Shown here piece by piece: positions 1-11,140 of a stretch of 64,000 nucleotides of DNA (its first letter is position 1; every line of letters starts with the position of its first letter). Under the pieces are notes generated by a model, which did not search any database, was not told the DNA's origin, and worked only from the letters and a program-made list of their open reading frames with translations. The DNA is taken from NCBI RefSeq assembly GCF_964204645.1, contig NC_134036.1:10900704-10964703 (forward strand). The letters are read 5' to 3'. Made by a program: the position numbers and the translations under genes. The DNA is from Tubulanus polymorphus (Eukaryota; Nemertea; Palaeonemertea; Tubulaniformes; Tubulanidae).

Positions 1-43
1 AGAATTATATTGTTGCTTCATTATATATCAAATTACTGTTTTT

Positions 44-240
44 AACACAAAAGCAGTAAAAAATGTTCAAAATGATGATATAAAATGTTTTTTATGGGCA
101 ATATTAAGTTATTGATATTCAACAAAAGTTGTTGAACATAGGTATAGATTATCTAATTATAAGAAATATGAAAAAGAAACTAAAATATATAGTTATATTG
201 AAATTAAATGTTTATGAGACGATAACATTAAGTGTTTGTA
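44..240 (+). pseudogene. Relic of Polinton PolB N-terminal region (third copy)
   Basis: One frame from 44 to about 181 reads a region clearly homologous to the PolB N-terminal segment at about 2030-2160. Shared landmarks are VxNVQNxDxKCFLWxI and, 20 residues on, SNYKKYE. One TGA interrupts it, and homology fades after about 240. The window's left edge cuts it, so more may lie outside. It is a decayed copy of the same DNA_pol_B_2 type polymerase carried by the two larger elements, and no function is expected. That it belonged to a separate, older insertion is inferred from its higher divergence and from its position outside the left terminal repeat at 805. Confidence 0.7.
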
Positions 241-804
241 AAGGTGATAATATACTACTACACTATACCCTAGAGCCATTTATATTTTATATTAAGTTTT
301 GAGAAAATTGCAATTTTAGGTTCTCATAATAAAGTCAAAACAGAAAAACCAATGGTTGGAACTAAAAACTGGAATATGACATGCGAGGATTCTAATGTAA
401 TTATTTATTTTTAACGTACTTTTCGTACAAAAATAGTTTAGAACCCACTTACTGTGTTTTAGCCTTGTAGGATCTTTCAAGCTTTCAAAGCAAAATCGCA
501 GCATGTTATGGCGTGCTAGGCTTAAATACAGTAAGTAACTTTTTCCCAGGTTAAAAGACAGTATATTCCTCGGTTTCAGCTGAAAGGAATACCATTTTTT
601 CCGGGTTCTAGGTGTGCCTTTAGCGGTTTGTGACATATTGTGTTAGCTCCAGTTATGTTATTTTATGTCGTTTTGTCCGTCATTTTATTACTATACCATT
701 ATAGGGTCTCGTTTGATGTTCCTTCGCCTGAAGATACGTCAGATGATTCCCTCCCTATTTAGTGATGATCGTTGGAAGAGAGGTCCGTTTTTCCAGTATT
801 TTAC
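241..804. other. Unassigned flank left of Polinton 1
   Basis: No recognisable gene, RNA or repeat. The open frames here have no family hallmarks. Read on the minus strand, this flank does not continue the BEL/Pao reading frame found on the other side of Polinton 1. Confidence 0.5.
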
Positions 805-1150
805 AGTAATTAGGAAATGGCGTTTTCATACCAGAGTACGAGAGTACGAGACACCACTCATCACAGCTAGGCTCTAGTGAGAACGGACGATTGCTCTGTG
901 ATACACATATACAGTGAGTGCGCGTAACAACAACTTCGCGTGGATAGATCGATACAGTGTGTCGCTACTGAGAACGGTTATTAACGCGTGTGCTATTACT
1001 GTAGTACAGTGATAGCGTGTCAACTGTGCTCGGATAAATAGATGCTGTGAGGCTTGGGTGAGAACGGTTAATAGCGTGCTTGTTATATACAAGGGGAAGT
1101 AAATCCCCACTCATCACCACAAGTAATTTTTTTCCTTATAAATGGGGGAG
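805..1150 (+). repeat. Left terminal inverted repeat of Polinton 1 (interrupted)
   Basis: 805-864 and 1107-1150 together match the reverse complement of 20866-20951 and the start of Polinton 3 (59112-59200). The repeat starts with AG, as is typical of Polintons. The start codon of the first gene (1142) lies at its inner edge. A 242-bp insertion splits it. Confidence 0.85.
865..1106. mobile_element. 242-bp insertion within the left terminal repeat
   Basis: The sequence CCACTCATCAC occurs at 854-864 and again at 1107-1117, flanking DNA absent from the two other copies of this terminal repeat. The insert repeats a GAGAACGG motif three times (near 880, 969 and 1060), each in related context. It has no long ORF on the plus strand. 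It looks like a small non-autonomous insertion with an 11-bp duplication, but its class is unknown. Confidence 0.6.
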
Positions 1151-4100
1151 AATGAACACCAGACAGAAAACAATAATGTTAATAAAAATCAATATTATTG
1201 TCCATATTGTAAAAAATACATCGATAAATCTAATAAATCTAAACATGAAAAATCTGCAAATCATAGAAAAAATGTTATAGATATTGAAACTCCAGAAAAT
1301 TCCAATGAAAGAAAAGAACGATTAGATGATATGAATGTGGATGAAATAAAATGTGAAGTTTATAATGAATTTATAGTAAAAAGGAATTATAAAAGACATC
1401 TCGAATCACAAAAACACCATCAAAATTTGAGTAATAATGTTTTAGGAAAAGATAAACCTCAACAAGTAAAAAAAACAACTTAAAAAACTAAATCCATTTC
1501 AAATAAACCTTACATGGAAAATGTTAGAAATTATATTGATTCACTAGAAATAAAAGATACAATTGAAATTTTAGAAACATTACGTAGTAAAATTGGTCCT
1601 GCAGCTATTATATTTAGATTTTTTAAATGTACAACAATAGAAGATTATAGTAAATTTAATGAAATAATAGAAAAAATACTAGATTTGATAACAGATGTTG
1701 AATATCCAAAAATTAGTATCTCTGGGAAAGTAAGTTTTTTAAAGTCAGAAGAGAAAATGGATTATAATATTCGAACACTCTCTGAAGAAATAATTTCAAA
1801 AACGCAAATAAAAGAGAAGTTAGAAAAAATATTTAATGAATTTAAACGTCATATTGAAGAGTTCTGGTTTAACATTGAATGGAATTATATTTTTAGATTT
1901 AAATGTTTATAATACAAAAAGGAATAAAACATCAAAAAGTAAAACAATGTTTAAAAATGATTCAAGCTTTACAACAGAAAAGGATAAAAAAGCATCATCT
2001 TATATTAAATTACCATTTACAACAAAAGCAGTAATAAATGTTCAAAATGAAGATAATAAATGTTTTCTATGGTCAATTATTAGTTGCTTACACCCAACAG
2101 AAGATATCACGCATAGTTTTAGAATAACAAATTACCGGAAATATGAAACATTATATAAAATTGATCTATATCCAATAACTATAAAAATGATACCCAAAAT
2201 AGAAAAAAATTAATAATTTAAAAATATATGTATTCGAATTAATGCAATAACCAAAGACAAAAGGTGAAAATATTAAGGATTATACATTGGAAGCTTTATA
2301 TTTAACAGAATATTATGATGATGAAAATGCTATAGATTTGTTATATTACAAAAAAGATGAAAATGAACATTATATGTGGTTAAAACAAATTGATTTATTC
2401 TTTAGCACAGAAAGTGATTTTAACAGTCATAAAATTTATCTATGTAGAAAATTTTTATCTAAATTTAGAACTGAGAATGCTTTACTAAAACATAAAGAAT
2501 TATGTGGTAATAAAGATTTTTGTAAATTTATAATGCCAACAGAAAAAGATCATAAATTGAAATTTACTAATCATAAATTTAAGAATATTGTTCCATTTGT
2601 AATTTATGGGGATTTTGAATCGTTCAATAAAGAATTAACTGATCAAGATAGAAAAGAAATATATAACAAAAAGCAATTATTAAAATCAATGGATAAAGGA
2701 AATGAATTAAATGAAGACACAACACAAGATCCGCCAATTATAAACACAATTAAAAAAGTTCATGAAAGAGCTGCTGCTTATGGAATTTATATGAAATCAA
2801 ATTATCCTGAATTATATGAAAGTCAATATATTTCTTTTAGAGGTGAAGATGTAGTTAATGATTTTTGTGACAAAATGATTGAATTTGAAAGTGATTTTGC
2901 AAAATTATTAAACAAAAATAAAAGAATAGTTATGACAAAAGAAGATGAAATTGATTTTAATTATGCAACTCATTGTTGTTGTTGTGAAAAAACGTTTTCA
3001 TTCATTTGATAAAAAAGTAAGATATCATGATCATTTAAATTCAAAATATCGTGGAGCTGCTCATGAAGATTGTAATTTACAAGCTAAGAAAGTTAATTTC
3101 GTACCAATATTATTTCATAATTTATCAGGCTATGATACCCATCTATTTATAAAACAATTATCGGGAAAATTGGGCGCAATTAATCAAGAAATAGAAGAAT
3201 ATAATGCTATGAATGGTGTAAATGTAAGAACTATTAGCTAAAACATCCGAAAATTATATTTCATTTCAATTTGGTTGCATTAGTTTTTTAGATTCTTATA
3301 GATTTCTTGCAAGTTCATAAGATAATTTCTCAAAAAGTTTAGTTGATAATGATTTTATAATAACTCGATATTATTATCCAAATGAACAAGATTTTAAATT
3401 ATTGAGATATAAAGGTGCAATTCCTTATTCATTTTATAAAACACACAATGATTTTAATGTAACAGAATTATTAAAGGATCAATTTTATGATCAATTAAAA
3501 GAGGAGTATGTGAAAGATGAAGTGTTTAATAGAACATTAAATATTTGGAACCATTTTAAGATGAAAAATCATGGTGAATTAGTTGATTTATACTTAAAAT
3601 CAGATGTTATGATATTGGCTGATATATTTGAAAAATTTAGAGAAGTTAATTTGAATCATTTTAATGTTGATCCTTGTTATTGCTACTCTAGTCCTGGTTT
3701 AACCTGGCAATGTGGTTTAAAATACACAAATGTAGAATTAGATTTATTAAAAGAACCAGACATGGTTTTATTATTTGAAAAATGAATTAGAGGTGGAATT
3801 AGTGGTGTTATGGGAGATAGGTATTTTAAAGCAAATGATGAATATAAATTATTATATATTGACACCAATAATTTATATGGTTGGGCAATGATGCAACCTC
3901 AACCATACAAAAATTTTATATTGACAGGAGTTGAAAATGATGATAAAACTGATTGGGAAAGCGCAATTGCGAGTTTAAAAGATGAAGCACCAATTGGTTA
4001 TTTCTTTGTAGTTGATTTAGAATATCCTGAAAATATAAAGTTTAAAACAAGAAACTTACCTTATTGCCCAGAACATTTAACCGTAGATGATAGTTATTTA

Positions 4101-6178
4101 AGTGAATACCAGAAGAAAATAAAACCGAAAGATTATGTTTTTACAGAAAAATTAATACTTACTCAAAATAATAAATACAATTATATTGTTCATTATAGAA
4201 TGTTAAAATTTTATCTTAAACAAGGAATGAAATTAAAGAAAGTACATAGATATATTGAATTTTTAATCAATCGAAGTGGTTAGAAAAATATATAGATTTC
4301 AATACTCAACGGAGAACCATATCAAAAACAGATTTTGAAAAAGATTTCTTCAAATTAATGAATAATAGTTTTTATGGTAAAACATGCGAAAATATTAGAA
4401 ATAGAAATGATATTGAATTAGTAAATAATTCTGAACGATTAAGACATTTACAATTAAGTCCTAGACATTTAGGAAATAAAAGATTTGAAGATTAGTTAAC
4501 AGCAGTTAAATTAAAAAGAACGTCAATGAAATTTAATAAAGCTATATTAATTGGTTCAACTGTTTTAGAAGTATCAAAATTATTAATGTATGATTTTTAT
4601 TATAATGTTTTACAACCACTTTTTGGGGAAAAGCATATTGAAATATTATATTTTGATTCTGTAACAGCTGACACCCCAATATTATTAAAATGTAATGATA
4701 AAATATCGATAAGAAGAATTTCAGAAATAATTCCCAAACAAAATGAATGTTATATTTCATATGGTGAAAAAGAATTAATACAAATAAATGGTTTAATGGA
4801 TGTTTGGACAAGAAATGGATTGAAAAAATTAAAGAATATTATTAGGCATAAAACAAATAAGAAAATCTATAGAGTTAGAACTAAATTAGGGTTTGTAGAT
4901 GTTACAGAAGATCATAGTTTAACTAAACGAATTGGCGATGAAATAAAACCAACTGATATAAACATTGGAGATGAATTATTACATAAAAGATTTTTCCAAA
5001 GAATGAATCATATGTCATTCGACGAAATTATTGATAATATTCATAATATAGAACCTGAAACATTAGAAGAAAAATAATATTTTATTAAAGGATTTTTCAT
5101 GGGTGATGGTTCAGCAGGTGCGTATAATTATGTTTGGGGTAATAAATATTGTTGGTATTTATGCAATCAAGACTTAAAATTTTTAGAAAGAATTAAGAAA
5201 TTCTGTGAAGAAGTTTATTCACATAAAACATTTAGAATCATGGATGTTATGAAATCATCAGCAGTTTATAGAATACTTGTAAATAATCCTAAAGATTTTG
5301 CTATAAAATATAATGATGAATTCTATATTCATGCAATAGTGAAAAGTAATACTTCAACAAAAGAAAAGATAGTTCCAGATTATGTATTAAATGCAAAAAA
5401 TTATTTAAGAAAATGGATCTTCATTGGATTCTACGCAGCAGATGGTGCTAAAAAATATACAAAGGATAAAAAGATAACCTTTGCACAGATAGGAAAAGTT
5501 GCTTTATCGGGGTTAAATATATTATGTAATTCATTAGGCTTCAATATGAATATTGGATTGATTAAATCTAAAGGAAATTGCTTTAATTTAAGCCACACAG
5601 AAAAAGATTTAACGGAAGAAGTTAAAGATTTATTTGAAATATATAACCCAACAGATTATGTTTATGATTTATCAACCGAAGATGGCACATTCACCTGTGG
5701 ATTTCCATTAATTTGCTTCATTACTGATGCGTACATACTAAAAATCAAGACAAATGACATAACAAAAGACATAAAAACATTAAAACATCATTTTGATTTT
5801 AGCAATTATCCCAAAGATCATGAACTATTTAGCAATGATAATAAAAAAATTCCTGGTAAATTTAATAATGAATTAGGGGGTGATGAAATGATTGAATTTG
5901 TTGGGATAAGAGGTAAAATGTATAGTTACAGAACAAAAGATCATGAAGCTACAAAGTTAAAAGGAATAACAAAGCATGTGGTTGATAAACATATAGAATT
6001 TCAAGATTATATAAAGTGTTTATATAACTCAATTGTAATGAAACACAAAATGAATTGTTTAAGATCAGAAGATCACGAGATGTACATTAATGAAGTTGAA
6101 AAAACTAGTTTGAATCCATTTGATGATAAAAGGCATATTTTAGATGATGGTATAAAAACATTACCTTATGGTTATTAA
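1142..6178 (+). pseudogene. polB: Protein-primed family B DNA polymerase (PolB), intein-containing, disrupted
   Basis: This is the replicative polymerase of the element (DNA_pol_B_2 type). In order: an N-terminal region with C2H2-like fingers (YYCPYCKKY near 1195), a helical region (1514-1900), the conserved KCFLW segment (about 2060), exonuclease motif I DFES (2611), a CxxC...DH...H..CNL treble-clef insert like endonuclease VII (about 2968-3078), Exo II with SGYD (about 3127), Exo III SDV (about 3600), motif A DTNNLYG (3861), motif B NSFYGKT (about 4364) and motif C YFD/TDA split by an intein (4658-5722). The C-terminal thumb region ends at 6178. Stops and frameshifts include those near 1483, 1860, 2216, 3009, 3240, 3783, 4281 and 5075. 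The start at 1142 lies in a TATAAATG motif. Polinton 3 has a second copy with different lesions. Confidence 0.9.
4658..5722 (+). other. Intein with LAGLIDADG homing endonuclease in PolB motif C (copy 1)
   Basis: About 355 codons interrupt the polymerase motif C between YFD and TDA, corresponding to the YxD^TD (PolB-c) site known from giant-virus polymerases. Visible intein blocks: A begins with Ser then VTADTPILL; block B is VTEDHSL with the catalytic His at 4913; the LAGLIDADG motifs are GFFMGDGSAG (from 5090) and GFYAADG (5426); block F is VYDLSTEDGTF; block G is LICF plus the last residue. A TAA at 5075-5077 interrupts it. The final residue is Ile (ATT, 5720-5722) instead of the Asn required for the C-terminal cleavage and present in copy 2, so this copy could not splice even without the stop. 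Confidence 0.88.
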
Positions 6179-7491
6179 AATGGATCAATATCATCAAACT
6201 CGAAATCACTATTGGCTTCTTCATTTTCATTTAATTGTTCAGGTTCTTCTTCCATTCCATTTTTCTCATTCAAATAAAGTTCTATCTTGTTCCACATTTC
6301 ATCTCGCTCTCTTTGTTACTTTTTGTTTGTTAATTCATCAAATGGAATTATAATATCTATGTTTAAATAATTTACAATCTTATTTAAAAAGAATTCATGA
6401 TTAATTGAATCTGTTATTCTATTTTCCAAATGATATATTAATATTTGTTTGAATGTTTTTTTTATATTTTCCATATCTTCTTCTGTTAATTTAGGTTTTT
6501 CATAATAATCGTTAAATAATAAATATAAATACATTTTCTTATGTTTTGTGTTAAATGTTGACGGAATAATTATTTTTATAATATCTTTTTTAGTTATTTC
6601 ACCATTTCTATTTTCTATTATTTTCATTTTTTCAAGCCATTGCATATATTCTGGTGTATGATCTTCTATAGAAAATGTTTCATTTTCAATTTCATCTAGA
6701 TAATTTATTTTTGGATCTATGAGAAAATTTCTAGTTTTTTCTTCACTCCATAAATTCTTTTGCCATCCACATTCATTACAAAATAACACAGTACCTTCTT
6801 GTCTTAAGGTTGCATAACTACATTGTGGACATTTTTGTTTATAATTTATTGGTAATAGATCTTCATTAAGCTCTTCGTATTTTCTTACGTTTTCTTTATG
6901 TTTTATTGTTCTATTATGTAGATTTGAATTACTTGTTGTAATAATCAATTTACAATATTTACAATAATATGTTTTTCTTGTTAATTCATTATATTGTTTT
7001 TCTAACTTTTCAACTGTTTCTTTATTATCTGGTAACGTTTTCTCATATTTTATTTTTTCTAATAAATTATTTTTTCTTTCATTGAATTCAGTTTCAAATT
7101 TATTAGGAATTTTATCTATATGTGCTTTACGAAATTGATGATTCTCCCAATCTTCTATATTTTCAGGGCTATATTTTATTCGACAAGGCTCACAGAAATG
7201 ATCTTTTATATTATCCTTGTCATAGAATAAGAAAGGTGTTTTCCAAATAACTTCAGGTTCTACTTCAACAGAATTACTATTACTTTCGTTACTATCAACA
7301 TTAGCCGTTGCGCCATTAATTTTACACTTCTCTGAATGTTTTTTAACATAATTTCTTGAGAATAATTTATTACATTTTGGACAGTTTAGTTTAGGGGGTT
7401 TATAATTTTCATCATGTTTTTTCATATGTCGAGCCATATTACTTTTTCTTAGAAGTTCACCACAAATTTCACATGCTATCTTCTCATCCAT
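6175..7491 (-). pseudogene. Zinc-finger/zinc-ribbon protein resembling poxvirus late transcription factor VLTF-3
   Basis: From the start at 7491 (in TAAATG), the protein has two N-terminal C2H2-type fingers (CEICGELLRKSNMARHMKKH, then CPKC...H..KC). These are followed by an acidic linker, further Cys/His motifs, and near residues 220-245 a CxxC-x15-CxxC zinc ribbon (CPQC...CNEC). The region after the ribbon is helical, about 130 residues, with a QWLEKMKxxE segment. A ribbon followed by such a helical domain recalls VLTF-3 of large DNA viruses, which is inference only. A TAA at 6316-6318 precedes 47 further in-frame codons with an acidic tail. Its final stop (6175-6177) overlaps the stop of PolB (6176-6178), so the two genes converge tail to tail. 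Confidence 0.6.
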
Positions 7492-7560
7492 TTATTAAGG
7501 AAAAATTTTATTGAAATTAATTTTTAGTGATGAGCGGTAATTTTTTTTATGTTATAAATA

Positions 7561-8225
7561 ATGGTAGAATTAAAAGAATACAGAATATTTGTTGATTCAA
7601 GAAGACTTACAAATTATAAATCACATAATTTATTAGTTCAATTAGATAGAGAATTTAAGAATTGTGTAGATTTAAAATTAGTTAATATAAGTTTATGTAA
7701 CTCTTTTTACTATATATCAGATAAAACTGATGAACATAGAAGCCTTTTTATTTTTGATTAGGATAAAAAGTGAGAGCTCTAATAAAATTAAAATAAAGTT
7801 TGATAATGATTATTTTAAACTTTATCAACATACAAAAGAAAGATATCTTTACATGGTAAAAAAAACCTATAGCTAAACTGTTAGGAATTCCTCCAGATAA
7901 AGATATTAGAGAAAACATATACGGTAGATCAAACTTAATACCTTTTACACATTTTTATATTTATTGCAATTTAATTGACCCAACAAAAACATTTGAAGCA
8001 ACTAAAGATATAACTTGTAATTCTTGTATATTAAACATTTTACCATTAAAGAATGTTAAACAATTTGGAACGCAAATAAATTATAATTTAGCTGAATGTG
8101 ATTTTAAACCTTGCATTCCTAAATTTAATAATTTTAAATTAGAAATAAGAAATCATAATGGTTATTTAATTGATTTGAATAACTTTCCTGTGATATATGA
8201 ATTAATTATAAGATGTAAAGAGTAA
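7561..8225 (+). pseudogene. Minor capsid (penton)-like protein, frameshifted
   Basis: A first segment (7561-7761) reads a strand-rich start of the form LKEYRIFVDSRR...LVQLDREF...LKLVNISL. A second frame (about 7868-8225) carries a C-terminal half with NNFKLEIRNHNGYLIDL. An N-terminal 'S...N..VxL' strand pair and a C-terminal 'F..L.I.I.N..G..ID' strand are typical of single-jelly-roll minor capsid proteins of Polintons and virophages. The frame breaks around 7760 and again in the A-run near 7860. It is the first gene of the plus-strand structural block. The penton role is inferred from position and pattern. Confidence 0.5.
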
Positions 8226-8241
8226 TTTTTTCATTATATAA

Positions 8242-8820
8242 ATGAATATAACTGTTGGACCGAGTATATGTTTTGGGTTTGATTTCAAACGTGAGAAAGA
8301 AATGAAATTTAACGTTAATGATGTAATCACACATATCAAAAATATTGCATTTTCTAATGAAACAACATTTGAGTATGAAACAACAATAGATAAAGAAACT
8401 TTAAATGTAGAAAAGATTACTAATTTAATAAGAGAATCTTTAAGATTTTATGAATTAGATGAAGATTTTATCATCGATGATATTAAAAAAATAATAATTG
8501 AAATATATACAAATGAAACTAGTAATGAAATAAATGTTGAAATAATCATAAATAAGTTAACTAAATATTTTGATGATAGTAATTTTTTTGATAAATCAAT
8601 GAGTGATAATAAGTGGATAATAACTGGATTATATAATGGCGCATTACTATCACTTGGAACTGTTGGTTATTCACTGGTATTAAAAAAAGTATTTAAAATG
8701 GGAAGTGTTAATGTTGATAGATTTGATATAAATGATATTTTAGAAATAACGTTAGCAGTTACTTTATCTAATTTAACTATTGATTATTTGGAAAAACAAA
8801 AATATATTCCTCCCATATAA
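8242..8820 (+). CDS. Conserved Polinton-type protein, 192 aa, unknown function
   Basis: Intact frame starting in TATAAATG, 16 bp after the preceding gene. The first 130 residues are charged and helical. Residues about 135-155 (ITGLYNGALLSLGTVGYSLV) and 168-182 are hydrophobic, so a membrane association is possible. It ends in a short Pro-Pro tail. I do not recognise the family. Its place between minor-capsid-like and membrane-type genes suggests a virion component. Confidence 0.6.
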   Translation: MNITVGPSICFGFDFKREKEMKFNVNDVITHIKNIAFSNETTFEYETTIDKETLNVEKITNLIRESLRFYELDEDFIIDDIKKIIIEIYTNETSNEINVEIIINKLTKYFDDSNFFDKSMSDNKWIITGLYNGALLSLGTVGYSLVLKKVFKMGSVNVDRFDINDILEITLAVTLSNLTIDYLEKQKYIPPI

Positions 8821-8844
8821 ATGCATAATTTTTTTGCTAAATAA

Positions 8845-9267
8845 ATGGCTTCTGCAATTATAACTATTATAGGATCGGCAAATGTCAACGCTTTTGCATT
8901 TGCTGGTGGTGGTTATTTATTTAAACATATTGATAAAAATGGATCATTAACAGAACAAAAAAGACATAACTTAGCATTAGAGAAATATGATAAAGCTGCA
9001 GAAGAATACAGAGAAAAGAGACAAAACTATATGGATAACATCAATAAAGAATTAATTGATCAGAATATTTCACATAGAGATTTTCTATCAGTTGATGATG
9101 CAATGAGTATATATAACGCAGTAACCAATAAAGAAAAATTACATCTATACGAACCTAAATTATCAGATTATTATACCCCAAGTAAAGAACAACAGAAATA
9201 TGAAATAATATGGATTTTAGGTGGAACAGTTATTGCTATATTTGTAGCATATAAATTTACTTATTAG
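8845..9267 (+). CDS. Small Polinton virion/membrane protein, 140 aa
   Basis: Intact frame starting in TAAATG. It has an N-terminal hydrophobic, Ala/Gly-rich segment (residues 1-26), a central charged region of the form KRHxLALEKYDKA..EY..KR, a conserved DYYTPSKEQQ motif, and a C-terminal transmembrane helix (about 118-137). This layout recurs in Polintons of many invertebrates. The two hydrophobic ends around a helical centre suggest an inner-membrane or capsid-associated protein. No enzymatic motif was seen. Confidence 0.65.
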   Translation: MASAIITIIGSANVNAFAFAGGGYLFKHIDKNGSLTEQKRHNLALEKYDKAAEEYREKRQNYMDNINKELIDQNISHRDFLSVDDAMSIYNAVTNKEKLHLYEPKLSDYYTPSKEQQKYEIIWILGGTVIAIFVAYKFTY

Positions 9268-9286
9268 TAATTTTTTTTCTAAATAA

Positions 9287-9721
9287 ATGGAAGATAAAGT
9301 TGATAATATTGATATTATTACTCATGATATAAATAAAACTAAATTAAAAACATATTTAGAAAAACAAATATTAGAATTTGAAAATGACTTAAAGATAAAA
9401 AAGAAAAAATATTTAAAAAGTAAAATTATATATTATTTAACTATAAGTGGTTCGGTTACAATTAGTTCTGTAATAACATTTTTAGCAATATTCAGCCCAT
9501 TAACACTTTTAGCTATATCAATTGGCGTATTAGGATTAAGTTCAAGTGTTTTAACTGGTATAAGTTCAAAATTAAATATAAAAAGTAATAAAGAAAAATT
9601 TAAAACTAATATAAAAGAAATTAATAAATTAAAGAACACACTAGATTATATAATAAGTTTAAATGGCCATATAACAGTTGAAGAACAAGATAAATTATTA
9701 AAAGAATTAATAAATTATTAA
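9287..9721 (+). CDS. Small membrane protein with coiled-coil flanks, 144 aa
   Basis: Intact frame in the same start context. Residues 20-45 are Lys/Glu-rich and probably coiled coil. Two adjacent hydrophobic helices follow at about 48-70 and 72-90 (SVTISSVITFLAIFSPLTLL). A second charged helical region ends the protein. It is not assigned to a named family. Spacing of 19 bp to the previous gene fits the tightly packed structural block. Confidence 0.6.
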   Translation: MEDKVDNIDIITHDINKTKLKTYLEKQILEFENDLKIKKKKYLKSKIIYYLTISGSVTISSVITFLAIFSPLTLLAISIGVLGLSSSVLTGISSKLNIKSNKEKFKTNIKEINKLKNTLDYIISLNGHITVEEQDKLLKELINY

Positions 9722-9737
9722 TTTTTTAATTATATAA

Positions 9738-11124
9738 ATGGTAGATAGTTTTCCAAAAGCTTTCCAATATAATAAATCAATTAAATATAATATTCCAGCA
9801 ATAGATTTTAATAAAGATATTACATATAGAAATGAAGTTTTAGATTCATTAACTAATTTAGAAATTTATGTTACTGAAACTAATAATTTCAATCCAAAGA
9901 TGGAAAATATTTTTCATGTATATTTAATTGATTTTAAAAAATTGAAAGATGAAAAACAATGGTTATTAAAATCTAATATGAAGTATTGGCAGAACCAATT
10001 AAATTTAGCTGTTTATTGTGCAACAACAGGTTGTGGAATTAGTTGGAATAATCATTTGAATAATTCTAAATATAAATTAATTCAAAGTTTATTTAGATTT
10101 CATACATACTTTCAAATAAGATTAATATTAAATGAATTAGAGTGTCCTTTACCAGGATTTACCAGGTATTTTAAAGAATTAGATAATAATATTAATTTGT
10201 CAAAGTTTTATAAAATTTGTAATGAATATAATATAGATATAAATAATTCTGATTTTAGAACGAAAATTGGAACAATAAGATCACTTCCTTGCCCTAAAAA
10301 GATTGCAGAATATTGTGCACTTCCCATACCATCTAATAGTTTTTATAATATCTATAATAATAAATTAGTATGGTAAAATAGAAACTAAGGATTTAGAAAC
10401 ATTAAATTTCAATAAATTACCGACATTTTATGATAATGTAACAAGAAAACAATAATGGTTGGGTTTATTTCATTTTAGAAAATAGTGAAGGTTTTACTAA
10501 ATCAAGTATAGAAAGAATAAATCAATCTATTAGAACTTATTTGATATGTATTTTAGGTGCGCAAGTTGAAACAGGATCCACAATAATTGGAAATTTAAAT
10601 ACATCATTTGATACACAAAAACAATTTAAAGTATTATTTGAAGATCCATTCATAATGATAAAAATAGATCGATTCCAGAAAACATTGTAAGATATCAAAA
10701 TTATTTAGATAAATCACATATTAGATTAAATCATTGTATCGGCCCTAATCTATTTATTATTTCTAATGATTTAGTATTAAAGATGGGAAACATAATTGGT
10801 TACAATAATCTAATTAAAACAGCAACAATAAATAATTCATTTGGATTAAATGATATAAATAAAAAGATAATTACTGCTCCAAAATTAATGGAAGGTGAAA
10901 AAAATAAAAAACATATTCAATCAACAGAAACTAAAACTAAGAATATTAAATTGGATAATGATTCCAAAATAAAAGATTACAATACTACAGAAAATATAAA
11001 AACTGATAATATTCAACATGATATAATTAAACTAAATGATGATAATAAATCCCATGAAAATACTAAATTAGCTTTAACTTGTATAGGAATTGTAATCGGA
11101 GGAATATTATATTTTAAATTTTAA
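9738..11124 (+). pseudogene. Conserved Polinton virion-associated protein (large, with C-terminal TM), disrupted
   Basis: The frame 9738-10376 contains a conserved core LAVYCATTGCGIS followed by RFHTYFQIRLILNELECPLPG, a pattern repeatedly seen in Polinton proteins of unknown function. After frameshifts near 10370, 10450 and 10670 the same gene appears to continue (SSIERINQSIRTYLIC, then LNHCIGPNLFIISNDLVL) into 10783-11124. That last part is polar and ends in a membrane helix (LALTCIGIVIGGILYF). Homologues are unspliced single genes, so I treat the pieces as one broken gene. The tandem-duplication breakpoint lies inside it (about 10299). Confidence 0.6.
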
Positions 11125-11140
11125 TTTTTTTATTATATAA

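Noticed and set aside
4542-4811. Minus-strand frame opposite the PolB/intein junction, also at 62662-62925
   Set aside because: Present in both PolB copies only because the sense strand is conserved; no own start context.
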